A stretch of 63,128 nt of DNA from Flammula alnicola (taxonomy: Eukaryota > Basidiomycota > Agaricomycetes > Agaricales > Strophariaceae): positions 1 through 63,128 of the forward strand of contig JADNRV010000278.1 in NCBI GenBank assembly GCA_015499995.1, in the 5' to 3' direction. Positions within the stretch are counted from its first letter, which is position 1. Every line of letters starts with the position of its first letter. This document shows positions 36,011 to 47,257 of this stretch, in pieces. A program made the position numbers and the translations under genes. The notes beneath the pieces were generated by a model. It saw nothing but the letters and a program-made list of their open reading frames with translations, made no database searches and was not told the origin of the DNA.

Positions 36011-36750
36011 TGTTGCTATGCCTAAGACTTCAATGGATTGCCAAGTACATTATTACGTGCTCTTGCAATGCATAAAAACCTTTGCTCATGGTAATTAGTG
36101 CATAGCCCTCTCTTTTGTGTTGCTCGACATCCTGTGTCCGACACATATCCTATTCATAATCTAAACCATATGAATTTCCTGTGTCCATTTTGCCATGCTT
36201 GGCACTAGATTGATGAGTGTGTCACTTCTTCAACAAAATCTTGACCCAAATTTGAGAATTCATGTTGCAGACAAATGAATGTGATGGCTTCTGCAAAATA
36301 TAATGCTGCTCCCACCTTCACATCCATGGGTGTCGAAACACCCCTTCCGCTCACATCATTGCAAATAATACAGCTGGTCCTTCAGGGACTGTCCACACTC
36401 CACCTGTTAGCAGCAGGAATACGACAATAGTCATCCTGATAACTCCTACAAGCATGAGGCTCCAAAATGGGCACATATCGACAATGCAGCCAAAGAGTGA
36501 TTGCTCACAAGTTACATAAAATAGTGACTTATTGGAAATACAACCCTATATTTAATGCCCAGATTCTGCGCGATAATTCTGGAACACCTGGAAAACCTGG
36601 AGCACATTCTATTGCATCTGAAGAAATGATACGTATCATAATTCTCAATCGGCAAGTACCCGTGTGGAGCACGGGGATGAGCTAGTTACTTGTTAACTTC
36701 ACAGGAAAATATCTGCTTTGCAGTCATAAAATGCAAATAGTAGGCAGACT

Positions 36751-37690
36751 TATGACTGACCAAATGCACATTTATTCCCGCGCGCGCGCCATCAGTCTCC
36801 GCGCGCGCGCGGCACCTCAAAATTGGGATTTCATTGAATAATTCAGGTAGCTACTAAGTAACTACCTTGCCAGGTCTTCATTGGAATAAAATATGGATAC
36901 ATAATACTGCAAGGGGGACGTTAGCCGGACTAGCACTCCCCAACTGCGAAAGCTACCACCGGTGGTACACTTCTGTTTTCCCGGAGGTGACGGGCCGTGC
37001 TGCCGAAGGCTGCTCATTATCGAGTTGGCGGCAAGTTGGCGGGCTTGAATTCAAACTCAAATGTGAGGAAAGCAGAAGGTTTAATCACTCTAACTTTATT
37101 ATCTGCATAACGTGTCAACAATTATATCTACAATAAAGGCAAATACTGGCCTTAGGGCCTCTCTCTCGCTAGAACCTGCATACTTCATCTAGTAATTTGA
37201 GAGGCAAATGTGCCTATACCTAAATTTCATATCATAGAAACCCACTGATTAACTCTACAATATAGTAAATGTAAAGTATTTATTAAAACTTGAAATGAGG
37301 TGTACTTTTTAGTACTCGCAAAGTCAAGCTTCGTAGACTTTCAGCTGAATTTCGACTCAGAAACCCTCCAAAATGCGACCTAGAGAGCAGACACATGGAT
37401 GCATGAGAATCATTCAGTTATAGAAAGCTATGAGGACCTTCAATTTAAATCTGCTTTGAGCCAAGCATGAATGAATTTATAAGTCTTGTGTGTGGACCCT
37501 AGCAGCTGGATATATGTAGCTTGTCAATCAGAAATCTGACAAAAGAACAAGTGTATTGCAGTAATTAGTTGTGAGTTATAACAAGCAAGAGGACAAGCTA
37601 TGGAACGGGAGGCCATGAATTTCTGTGTTAGAGGTACGGCGCGCGCGCGCGGGGCCAGTGTGGGAATAAATGTGCACTTGGTCAGTCATA
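36751..37690. mobile_element. TIR element (940 bp) with TGACTGACCAA ends and (CG)n runs
   Basis: The ends read TATGACTGACCAAATGCAC (36,751) and the inverted TGTGCACTTGGTCAGTCATA (ending 37,690). Inside each end, after TTTATTCCC, is a (CG)n run. No transposase frame is seen. The right end directly adjoins the next element. Confidence 0.7.
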
Positions 37691-38606
37691 CAGGTGCACT
37701 TTTATTCCCACGCGCGCGCGCGCGCGAGTTGTGTCTGTGTGTGCATCCGAGGTGGCCTCAACTCAAGTAAAACTACAATTCCATCAGGCTGTCAGCTCAT
37801 TGGACCTCCCTCCATATATTTATTAGTTGTAAATAGCATTTATCACCATTTGTTCACCCAAAATGAAGTGAGCGGAACCATTTTTGACAATGGTCAAACA
37901 CTTTCCCACGGGTGCTACAATCTCTACCGAGAAAGCATTCGGGAGTTCAGGGGAGAAATTTGAAGGTGATTCTTTTGTAGCAATAATCTAAATTTCTTAC
38001 AATTTGAGCTTAGTTATACTTTGAAGGCCTCATGCACCTCAAATCTAAAAGACTATCATTAAGACCTGCTCAAGGTTCAACAAATATTAATATTTAACTA
38101 AAAGAATAGTTGTGGAAAGGTCTATTCAATGGGCTCAGTTTATTTTCGAGGCCGTTGTAGGTTTGTTGAAGGTTCAGAGATTTTGGATTTGAGTCAGCTT
38201 GGGGCTCCTGGGTATGCATACACCGAAGTCTGAACGTAGCAATTAATCTGCTATTTATAAGAGGTCTTTAATATAAAACTTGTAATAAATTTAAATTATT
38301 GCTATAACAGATTTGACGAAAGGATTGTCGCCTTCAAATTTCTCCACTGAACTCCCAAATGCTTTCTCGGTAGAGATTGTAGCACCCGTGGGAAAGTGTT
38401 TGACCATTGTCAAAAATGGTTCCGTTCACTTCATTTTGGGTTAACAGATGGTGATATGAGCTGTTTACAACTAATAAATACATTGAGGGAGGTCCAATTA
38501 GAATGTTTGAGGTGATAGCCTGACGAAATTATAGGTTGAGGTCACCTCGGGTGCACACACAGACACAACTCGCGCGCGCGCGCGCGTGGGAATAAAAGTG
38601 CACCTG
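37691..38606. mobile_element. Near-palindromic TIR element with ~285-bp arms
   Basis: The arms 37,691-37,975 and 38,322-38,606 pair at x to 76,297 minus x. The tips are CAGGTGCACTTTTATTCCCA plus (CG)n, followed by GTTGTGTCTGTGTGTGCA, with an inner block including GGTGCTACAATCTCTACCGA. Divergence is confined mainly to the middle of the arms. The right tip carries a tandem duplication of CACCTGGGCAGTCATA (38,601-38,632). No coding capacity. Confidence 0.75.
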
Positions 38607-38639
38607 GGCAGTCATACACCTGGGCAGTCATAATAGGTG

Positions 38640-38765
38640 GTGTGGTCCACGCACTCTGCGCGCAGCGCACCTGGCTCCCAGTCGATCCGACAAGGTGCAT
38701 CACGCACCACGCATCACGCATCACGCATCACGCATCACGCATCACGCACCATGCATCATGTCTCC
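38640..38765. repeat. Spacer-like cassette followed by (CACGCAT)n minisatellite
   Basis: 38,640-38,692 (GGTCCACGCACTCTGCGCGC then GGCTCCCAGTCGATCCGAC) is the reverse complement of spacer DNA near 27,790-27,840. It is followed directly by six or more CACGCAT/CACGCAC units. The two loci therefore share a dispersed repeat. Confidence 0.65.
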
Positions 38766-39369
38766 ATTGTTGCTGCTATTAGTGGGCTAATTTCGTTCAA
38801 TTTGGACACATTACTACGGCCAAATAAAATGCTAAAAGGATTGTAGAAGGTATTTAGAATTCGACGAGTATCGAAGAAAATTCGAAGAAATGCTTGAGAA
38901 ATGCAGTATTACTATAATACTAATAGATAAACACAGCGGGAGCACGTGACGTAAAATCCCTCCTCAGTGTTCTCCTCGTCATTCCCGCTCGGTTTTGTTG
39001 GTAATAACAATCCTTTTCATTCTTTAATACATGTCTATTGGTTGTGATAATGATACAAGCGATGCTACAGCATTTTCCTGCCCTCCTCGTCGTCTGCGAT
39101 GCTGATTCCACGGTCCACCGTGCCAGTGGCAGTTGTGTAGCACCCTGTCTTCTCCTAGTCTCCCCGCATCGTATCTGACACCACGCCTGCCCATTTATCC
39201 TTCCATTTCTGCGATATTTCCATCGCTTCATTGGTGCGCTCCCAGACAGTATTGCGAGGTTGATGAGGGTAACCGTACAACCAAGATTTTGCCGCCGTTT
39301 GGCAAAGGCGAGAATCTGAGAACAAAAGGAGCTCCTAGACCCTAAGCATCGAGAAGCTGGCGTGACGGC

Positions 39370-39400
39370 AGGATTGGGGGTGGGGGGGGGGGGGGGGAAC
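39370..39400. repeat. Long G homopolymer tract
   Basis: A run of about 16 G preceded by GGGGGTG at 39,376-39,398. A matching C run of about 18 lies at 41,362-41,381. Such tracts are length-unstable and prone to sequencing error. Confidence 0.7.
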
Positions 39401-39663
39401 GGTCAGCGGTGGCTGGTGCGATGGCGGTGAGCACTGAGCAGCGAATTTGAGCACGGCGGGGGCGATGTTTGGCTTTGTGAGCTGGGGGAGGGCGCCGGCG
39501 GCGCGGGGGCATGTGACCGAGTCCATAGACCACGGAAAATCTATGAAAATATGGAGTTCGAGAGCATTCTTGATTTGCCAAATCCATGGAGTCCATAGAG
39601 TTGATGTAGTCACGAGATCTTGGGGTGAGAGGCACGTGATTACGAACGCGTCAAACGCGTCTA

Positions 39664-39970
39664 CTTAAGTACTATGGCCTACCACCGATCCGGCGCTACC
39701 TACATCTCGGACGTCTTTTTTGAAATAAATGGAGTTAAAGTGTTTTCTTCAAGGGTTTTATCGCTCAAACTTGGTAGAACGGATGAAGGGCACAGAGCCG
39801 TGTGCTGGCCCATTTTTCAACCTGGAATATGAGAAACCAAGCAAGCAATAGAGAAAATTCTGAAAATCGAGTGACACTAAAATGTTACAAATTGTCACGA
39901 ATTCCCTGCCAAAAATGTGACCGCCGAGATGTAGGTAGCGCCGGATCGGTGGTAGGCCATAGTACTTAAG
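39664..39970. mobile_element. 307-bp MITE with perfect 47-bp TIRs
   Basis: 39,664-39,710 and 39,924-39,970 are exact reverse complements beginning CTTAAGTACTATGGCCTACC. The interior is non-coding and too short for a transposase. Perfect ends suggest a recent insertion. The target duplication is unclear. Confidence 0.8.
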
Positions 39971-40029
39971 TCCTAGCGAAATAGGGCCCTCTAGTCACAT
40001 TCAGCGCCCACTTTTTGTACAATAAAATG

Positions 40030-41710
40030 AATATTTCATTAACAGTATATACATATACATGTTTTGTATGAAGAGATGTGGCGAAATGCTAGGATCGCGC
40101 CTGGAATAGATGGCGCGATTCAAATAGCGCAGGCGGCTCCACCTTCCAGCGACCTTCCCTCCCTCGATGCCGGGACTGGGTCATCCCCTCACTTGTTGCC
40201 CTTCTCCACTGGGATGGGCTGCAGTGGCGCCGTCGTTGCGGCATCTCGGAACTTGATGGTCGTCATTGTGATGTCCTTCTGCGCTGGGGTGTCCGTTGTT
40301 GGGGTTGTCGTAGGAACAGGTGTGCTATAGCTCCTTCACTGTAGCTCAACTTCCCTGAGTACGAGGGGCGGCGAGGTCGTCGATGCACAAGGATGTGGGT
40401 CAAGGTGCGGGTCGACCACCGAACACCCTTCGACCTGCACCCTAACACTCCGCCTACGCTGCGAGACCTCCTTCCGACTCATGGCAGTCCGCCTCAAGCC
40501 AGTTCGTCATCTCCTCGCATTATTGCTCACGTAAAACATGGGTGCCGAGCTGGGAGACGTCGGGGTCTGGGAATTATTGGACATGGCGGTGGAGCGGCAG
40601 GAGAGTCGGCGCGAATTGATGTGAGCATGCTATCTCTTGCATGCTGCTGCAGTATGGAGGAGGGGGCATAGGCAGGTGGTCGACCACCGGTGGCGGTTTT
40701 GGTTAGTGGCTGACAGGCAGGGACAGCAATGGCGGCTGCGTCGACCAATCTGCGGGGTGGGGATGTTCAGTCTCCCTGCACGCAGTGTGAGCACGGAGGG
40801 GGGCAAGGGTCGGTGGGGTCGGCAAGCAGGTGGTGGTGGTGGTTGGAGGCTTGCAGGCGGTGCTCATCTTCGATGCATTCTTTCTGTAGGCGGGGGTGAA
40901 TGGGTGGAAGGAGAAAAGCGGAAGGCGGCGAATCGGGGTCATGCAACTCAATTCGCCACGCACCTGGTGGGTTGGCCTCACCGCCTGCCCTTATAGTCCC
41001 CAGTCGGCCGTGAGCTACCGTGAGTTCGGAGGTTTCGCAGGGACAGGGCGAGGCAAGGACGAGGAGCAGAAGACGCGACTGGGCGGGGCGCGTTGTTTTG
41101 AAGTTGTTTTGGCGGCAGCAGCGATGGCAAAGACGCCGCATGAGGGATGCCACGGCGTGGGCTTCGGCCGAGGAGCTCAACAGGGGCATCAACAGGTTCG
41201 ACATTCAACAAGCACCAACAACAAGCACGACCGGGAGAATCAACAACGTGTTAGGAAAGCACGAGGGGGTCGGAGCCTGAAAAGATCTGATCCGGTCATC
41301 GATCCCTGATCCGCTTCTCGTGGCTTTTTCCCCTCTCCCGCCGCCGCCGCTGCTGCTGCCGGCCCCCCCCCCCCCCCCCCCCTCTTGTTCGACGTCTACC
41401 CCGCTCAGTTCCGCTCCGTTCCCTCTGAAAATTGCGGGGTCGGGGTCGGGAGGGCGAGGGGCGCCCGCACGGGCGCCACGGACGGGAACGGACGGGGTCG
41501 AAAAAGCGGAGGGGTCGGCTGAAGGACTAATTTCGCTAGGAGATTGGAAGGTGGGCATCGATGGAAATGGGCTTGGCCGGGAGAAAAATCACTTAAGGAC
41601 CGGATCCAGATTTGTCTCTTTCTCGTCGTCAGTTCTGCAATTTACTAGTAGCGATACGAATCACATCATCAGGAGTAACAACTTGTATATTTTTGTAGGA
41701 TTATTATAGA
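40030..41710. other. GC-rich low-complexity region, coding status unclear
   Basis: Open frames exist on both strands, rich in Pro, Gly, Ser, Arg and Ala because of GC-rich simple sequence. None has a recognisable domain or consistent splice structure. I do not call a gene. Confidence 0.35.
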
Positions 41711-42540
41711 CCCTCGAATAGAAAAAATCCTGTCCAGGGATATGGAGTTTTCTCTCTCGAAAATCTTCACCTCTGGCAATGCCTTACAGTTTTGAGCGCC
41801 GAAAAAGTGACTTTTAGTGACCTCAGACGTTATTGATTTTTCATCCCACCATTCGCCAGAATAATGACAGACCGGAGACCCACGCGATAGCTGTACTTAT
41901 ACAAAGATCGATATACTACCTGTGAATAATAGCGCAATGAAGAGCATTAAAATTTTCATACCTCCACACATAAACTATGGAAAGTTGAAATGATAAAATG
42001 CGGAATTTTCAACTGATACAAGTACTGAGATTCCTGGTGCCCGCTTGCTAAAATTTCGGAGGGCCCTGCCTTTCAGGAAAACACAGTAAGATTCGAAGTG
42101 GAAATCGGCCTCAACTTTACGGACCTGTCAGTATGCCTCGATGGGACGGCTAAGTAGAGTGAAACCGCGCTCCCGTCCTGCGTGACCCAGGACAAAATTG
42201 CAGACAGTCCGCGATGCTAGGAAAAATATGACACCAATATTAACCTTGGCTGCAGCCGAGCGCAACTGAATGTCCCTTTCGTTGTTCTTCGACTGTCGTT
42301 TTGATCTTCTGGTGCGGCTACCACGTTGAGTCCATTAGCGGCCGGGGGATGCGAAGGCCGTGTTTCAATCGCCGGTTTTACGAGGTAATAAATCTTGAAC
42401 GCTGGGGTCGTCCAAAAGAGTCTACCGTAGGCAAGAGAAAGCGGTGCATGCCGCAAATCCAGATTGCTTTGGGAATCAAGCTTATTCAGCTAGTCGTTGA
42501 TGCTGGAGAAGATGTTGAGAGGAAACGAGTCTGAGTCCGT
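41711..42540. other. No recognisable gene
   Basis: Mixed-composition DNA with short frames only. Nothing resembling a repeat end or RNA gene was seen. Confidence 0.3.
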
Positions 42541-42585
42541 GTGACGCTCTATTTCTCCTTGCCGAAATCTGAAGTTCGTTTGACA

Positions 42586-43551
42586 CTACCAATAGTTAGA
42601 TTGGTCCAAGACGAGGTCAGTGCATTGTGTCGCCGAAACGAAGTCAAAAAAAGCAAGGAGATACGAGCAGGACTTGTACCTCCGCCCCACAAGAGGAACA
42701 GATAAGAGCGTTGGTCCGAAATCTGGTTCAAATGCATCGCAATTGTTGTGTGAGTGTGGAATTTTAGTGGTAGACTTCACGGAGTCGTCCGCATGAGGAA
42801 TGTATACCTTTAGTATAGAGCACACGAAAAAAAGACGCAGCGTCGATCGAGGAGCGGTTGGTCTCGCGATTCCAGTTACTTGCCCAATAGAACCATCACT
42901 CGCGCCCGACGAGACGGAGTTACCGCAAAGCACCGACATCGACGAGAGTGCCATCGGAAGACATATCTTCGAGCCCAATGAGGACAAACTTGTGCAATAG
43001 ACCATTCCAGTCCCGGTTCTCCGTTTCGGCCGCACGATCCCGGCACCAGGCAAAGGGAGCGGCAACAGTGGAGGACGAAAAAGATTTGCTGAGGTCAATG
43101 AAGGAGTGCGGAGCAACGAGCGAGACACCGAAGTGGAGAGGACGGACGGGACGGGCACGGGGGGTCGATCGCCGCCCGCTCGCGCGGCTTGATGCACGGA
43201 GGGCGAAGGCAGAGAGCTTAACACAGCGGACGGGGACAAAAAAATAGACGCAGATGCAGACGATGTGGACGAAAACATCCCTGTGCGCGGGAAAGCATAC
43301 TTGCGAGTAGCTGCAGCAGCAGCAGAACTGCAACCAATACCCTCAGTGCGTGAAGAGTTCGCCGACATCTTCTTCAGCCCACTAGCTGGAAACGGAGGCA
43401 GCGACTTCTCCTTATCGTACACCCTCTTCCTGCTTCCAGAAAGCGTTGTCGTCGTCGAGGCGATGGAATCAAAGTCGTCTTTCGGTGCGATAGGCATCGG
43501 GATGCCCAACGTTGAAGACGGCTCATCTCCAGACAGCCGCTTCGTCCTCAA
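42586..43551 (-). CDS. Ser/Pro-rich hypothetical protein segment
   Basis: A 321-codon open frame on the minus strand begins TKRLSGDEPSSTLGIPMPIA and is dominated by Ser, Pro, Thr and basic residues for its first 200 codons. An in-frame stop lies just upstream and an AG acceptor (CCGTTGAG) sits at the frame's edge, so it is probably an internal exon. The last third is less protein-like and may extend into an intron or UTR. It may belong with the minus-strand segment at 44.9-45.5 kb. No function assigned. Confidence 0.4.
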   Translation of the reverse strand: MRTKRLSGDEPSSTLGIPMPIAPKDDFDSIASTTTTLSGSRKRVYDKEKSLPPFPASGLKKMSANSSRTEGIGCSSAAAAATRKYAFPRTGMFSSTSSASASIFLSPSAVLSSLPSPSVHQAARAGGDRPPVPVPSVLSTSVSRSLLRTPSLTSANLFRPPLLPLPLPGAGIVRPKRRTGTGMVYCTSLSSLGSKICLPMALSSMSVLCGNSVSSGASDGSIGQVTGIARPTAPRSTLRLFFVCSILKVYIPHADDSVKSTTKIPHSHNNCDAFEPDFGPTLLSVPLVGRRYKSCSYLLAFFDFVSATQCTDLVLDQSNYW

Positions 43552-44878
43552 CGGTCACGGATGCTGATCCAACGAGATCCAGTGGAATTCCTGCCATCAC
43601 CGCTGCTCCTCGTGCCTGGCTTCCTAATCCTCGAGGGCGGTTGCGCCTGATCACCAGCCGGAATAGTAACCTCCACTCTCGTCGTCATCGCGCTGGTGCG
43701 GCTGCGCCATGACCTTGGCGGTAACGACAATCTGCCAGACTTGCCTGCAGACGGCCGGCGCTGTCGCTGGGCACACTCATCCGACTCCTTGAGTGTGTTG
43801 TCTTCCTCCTCGTCATCGTACTCGTCGTAGTTATCGAACTCGCGCTCGCGCTCAGATTCAAGGAGCCGCTGGTCATAATGGAGGATGCTGATGATCGACG
43901 AAATAAGTTGAGAGTGGAGAAACGGAGGGTGAGCAGCGGCGGCGCATCTTCGTCCTCTGATAAGAAGCAAAGAGTGAGCATCATTAGAATTGAACTAGGA
44001 TAATAAAAAGATAATGAAGAAAAAGGAAGACATTCCAACCAAATACGTGAATCGCAACCTCCATTAGAAGTTCAACCAATAAATTGGCGATAAGCCACCA
44101 AATCCAGTCAAGAATGCACTGCCAACTTGATCGGGGAGTGAAAGAAAAAAAAAATGGAAAGAGAAGATAAAAACGAAAAACGAAAAGATCGAGACCCACC
44201 TATCACTCCACCCATCCCCCGTCGTAAGCCCAATATCAACAACTTCCCATCCCTATGCCTCACCCTCTGGTTCGGAGTATCTCGCTCATCCTTGATGACA
44301 CCTGACTTGGTCATAGTCGACGCTACTCCAACAATATCAATATCTACCCAACCAGTTGAGGGACAATTTTTGAAGAAATCAACGTACCATTCGACACCAC
44401 ATTGAGTATACTCCCCGGCCGCTCATCCATCGGCGTATTTACACGCGATTGAGCACCCGGCAGGAGCTTCGAGTCGGACGAGAGCAAGCCGTGATAGACT
44501 ATCAAATGTCTATAATAATAATAATAAAACCAAAACATGAGCAACCGCAACCGCGACATCGACAAAAAAAAAAAAAAAGAAAAAAAAGACGATGAGCAAA
44601 AAGACATACGGCAGTGTACCGAGTTCCAAACTCGAATCCGAATTACCCTCACTCTCCTCCTCCTCCTTGTCCTCTCGTCTGCCGATGCCTATACCTTCCC
44701 CTAGAAGCAGCATACGTCCGTTTGATGGTGATAGTAATCATTCTTGCGGTAGTGATGTTATTGCTACTAGCGGCGGTTGTAGCAAGAGACGAAGACGACG
44801 CAGACGCAGGTGGTGGCAGTGGTAGCGCGGAGGACCCAGACTTGAAAAAAGCCGGCTGCACACGCGACTTGGGCTCTT

Positions 44879-45554
44879 TCAGTCTATCCCCGCCCCCAGC
44901 ACGATCAGCACGATCAGCACTCGCACTCGCTGCCTCGTTCGAATCGGACATGCCGAGGTCGCCTCGCTTCCTTTTCCTCCACGCGCAACGTCCTCAACTT
45001 CCACCACCTTCGTCTTCTTAACCATAATAACCCCAAGCGGTTTTGGCTCACCGTCCTCATCCTCCACGGGTATGCCTAATCCCAATCCCAAGCCCTTCAC
45101 CCCCTCCTGCTGCTCCTGTCCTTCCAACACTCCTTGTTCTCTAGGCGCACCAGGCACAGGCAGCAGCTCCTCGTTCAGCGGCGCATAAACCGGCTCTGGT
45201 TTACCCTCCTCCAACCGGTTCTGACCCCGAGTGTGCACCCCAAACACCTTCAGCTCCGCGCGCAGCTCGAGGCAGAGGTCTGACTCTTTGATCGTCGGCG
45301 GCGCGGGGTAAGGACGATGAGGAGGCTTCGTCCATTGTCGTTGGTGATGGAGACATACTGAGGGAAGGCGATGACGATGAAGTGTTGGGATCGGGAGTAG
45401 TCATGGTGTCAGACGAGGCTGAGAGCTGGGTCGTGGTGGATAAAGATGCGAGCCCTGTCGATTTCGCAGGGAATGTGTAGTTTGCCGACATGGAAGAAGC
45501 TGGAGGAGGGATGCTGTTCGTCGACAGGGCGTATGCAGTCGACAACGACGACAA
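44879..45554 (-). CDS. Hypothetical multi-exon protein segment, low complexity
   Basis: The minus strand gives a Ser/Thr-rich N-terminal stretch (SSLSTAYALSTNSIPPPASS, 45,554 down). In a shifted frame it gives PYPAPPTIKESDLCLELRAE followed by LKVFGVHTRGQNRLEEGKPE and an acidic/basic tail (VEDEDGEPKPLGVIMVKK). The central block reads like a conserved domain but I cannot name it. A splice site or indel must join the two frames near 45,300. Further Ser-rich frames continue to 44,650. Confidence 0.35.
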
Positions 45555-45708
45555 AGAGAGAGTTGGTGGTGCATTGGGGACCCGTATGGGCCCCGAGGCG
45601 GTGATTTGCTACGTGTGCTAGGCGAGTTGTGGGCTGACAATAAGAATACCTATTATACGGAATTAGCTTGCAATTTGGTGTCAAATGACGCTCGGAGGAC
45701 TCTGGATA

Positions 45709-45924
45709 CAGGGTCTTGCAAAAAAACGTAGAGTCAATCATTCACTACGCATTTGTTTGTACAGCGTTGCCACCCACCAAAAAAAGAAAGATTGATGATC
45801 TTGTCACTCATCAGTCACAAAGTTGCTGTAGCGAGAAAGCGTGATATCCGTTTTTATACCTACACAAAGCTGTACAAACAGACCTCTGAGAATGATTGAC
45901 TCTACGTTTTTATGCAAGACCCTG
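45709..45924. mobile_element. 216-bp MITE with TA target duplication
   Basis: CAGGGTCTTGCA at 45,709 and TGCAAGACCCTG ending 45,924 are perfect inverted tips. Further inverted matches lie inside (AACGTAGAGTCAATCATTC). TA flanks both sides (45,707-45,708 and 45,925-45,926). This fits a Tc1/mariner-type MITE. It lies directly 5' of the truncated dehydrogenase fragment. Confidence 0.8.
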
Positions 45925-46330
45925 TAATATCGTTTTTACATAACTGTTCTAGTGTTCCTATGTCCAACCTCCCACGACTGATGAATGAGACGAAGCGGGA
46001 TATCACGGATGCGGGGCTGGTGTTGACGATCGTGGGCCATGTTGGGGATGGGAACTTCCTGGTGCTTATTTTGTTCAAGACAGACAAGGAAAAGGCGAAG
46101 GTGCGGGAGCTAGTGCAGCTAATGATGAAGCAGGCTACTGCTTGGACTGGACTTGCGCATGAACAGGCCTTGCTTCAGTCAAAAGTGTGGATAGACCGCG
46201 CTGCTCCATTTTCAGTTACGGGCAAACATGGGGTTGGGTTATCATGAGAAAGAAAGAGCATTTGGTCGAGGAAGGGAACCGTGCTCATTATTGTCAGATC
46301 AGAATAAGGAGCGTGCTGATAAGAAGGCGT
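45925..46330 (+). pseudogene. D-lactate dehydrogenase (cytochrome) C-terminal fragment
   Basis: The frame reads VPMSNLPRLMNETKRDITDA, then GLVLTIVGHVGDGNFLVLIL, and later TGKHGVG and KKEHLVEE. These match the C-terminal domain of FAD-linked D-lactate dehydrogenases of the DLD1 type, in which the VGHVGDGNFH and TGEHGVG motifs surround the active site. Two key residues differ: the His after GDGNF is Leu, and TGEHGVG is TGKHGVG. About 25 extra residues sit before TGKHGVG, a frameshift follows at about 46,240, and the FAD-binding half is missing. The fragment starts right after a MITE, so it is a truncated relic. Confidence 0.65.
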
Positions 46331-46443
46331 AGACGAGAACGCGATCACGCTGTTAAAAGCTCGGCAAAAGCCAGCAAAAGCCGCCGCCCCTCACGCGACG
46401 CTCAAACTCAACTTGAACTTTGGCATCTCAACCCCATTCTAAT

Positions 46444-47031
46444 ATGTCTCAACCCACCACCACCACCATTCTTGCACAGAATCCACAGGCCGTCAAGATT
46501 CTTTCGCGATAATGCCTCCTTCCACACGTTACCAGAGGCAGGCGAATAATTTCTGAATTTTTGATTATCCTGCGAGCTTACTGTTTATTTTCCCGCAAGA
46601 AATCCTCAATAGCGTGACGCCGTTTGAACTGCAGCAACTTCCTCCCATTTTCATTCCCTATGTCGTTCCTGGGAACCGTCGCATGCCACCTGAGAACCGT
46701 CGCGGCTACTCCATTACGACGACCGCGCTTCTCCGCATCGTCAAAGACCAAGGATATGACAAAGTTCCCGTTTCTGGATCCCCGTCGCCCATTCAAGCAC
46801 TCCACATAGCACAGGATGCCTTACAGGCGCGTCTTCAGTGGCCGGTGAAGTGGCGATTAGTACATGGAGCACCTGAATCCTGCATATTCGAGACTGCAAC
46901 AACTACAAGATGGCGAAGGCGATGCCGCCAGAACTTGAAGAACGGCTGAGGAAGGAGATGTTAGCCAAGGGGCCTCCGACGTGGCATTTAGATTATTACA
47001 AGGACAATTGGGACTGGAAGGAGCACAAGTA
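46444..47031 (+). CDS. Small conserved fungal protein, identity uncertain
   Basis: A start at 46,444 gives MSQPTTTTILAQNPQAVKIL. After a probable intron (acceptor near 46,600) the frame reads TPFELQQLPPIFIPYVVPGN, RRGYSITTTALLRIV and LQARLQWPVKWRLVHG, and the last part (46,895-47,031) ends PPTWHLDYYKDNWDWKEHK. Protein quality is high and the stop is at 47,029-47,031. The last two parts are in different frames near 46,895, so one base may be missing or a small intron overlooked. The size and basic, mitochondrial-like character would fit a ribosomal or organelle protein, but I do not recognise it. Confidence 0.5.
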
Positions 47032-47257
47032 GGATTCGAGTTGTGTTACTGTAGACCACGTGTTTACATAGAAATGGCCTTGGATGCGTCTCAAGCACTC
47101 CTGTATGCAACCTTGAATGGTTAAACGAAGTTTATAGGGTTTGTGTAGGCTTGTGACCGTTGTGGGAGCGCAGAGGGAAATGAGCTTGGCTGCATACTCG
47201 GCGGTATTATTCGACCTAACGTATGCTCAACCTCTCAGCATATTTGTAATTGGGTTC

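Noticed and set aside
39342..41558. Many overlapping Pro/Gly/Arg-rich open frames on both strands
   Set aside because: They follow from GC-rich simple sequence and G/C homopolymers. No domain, splice pattern or start context distinguishes a real gene.
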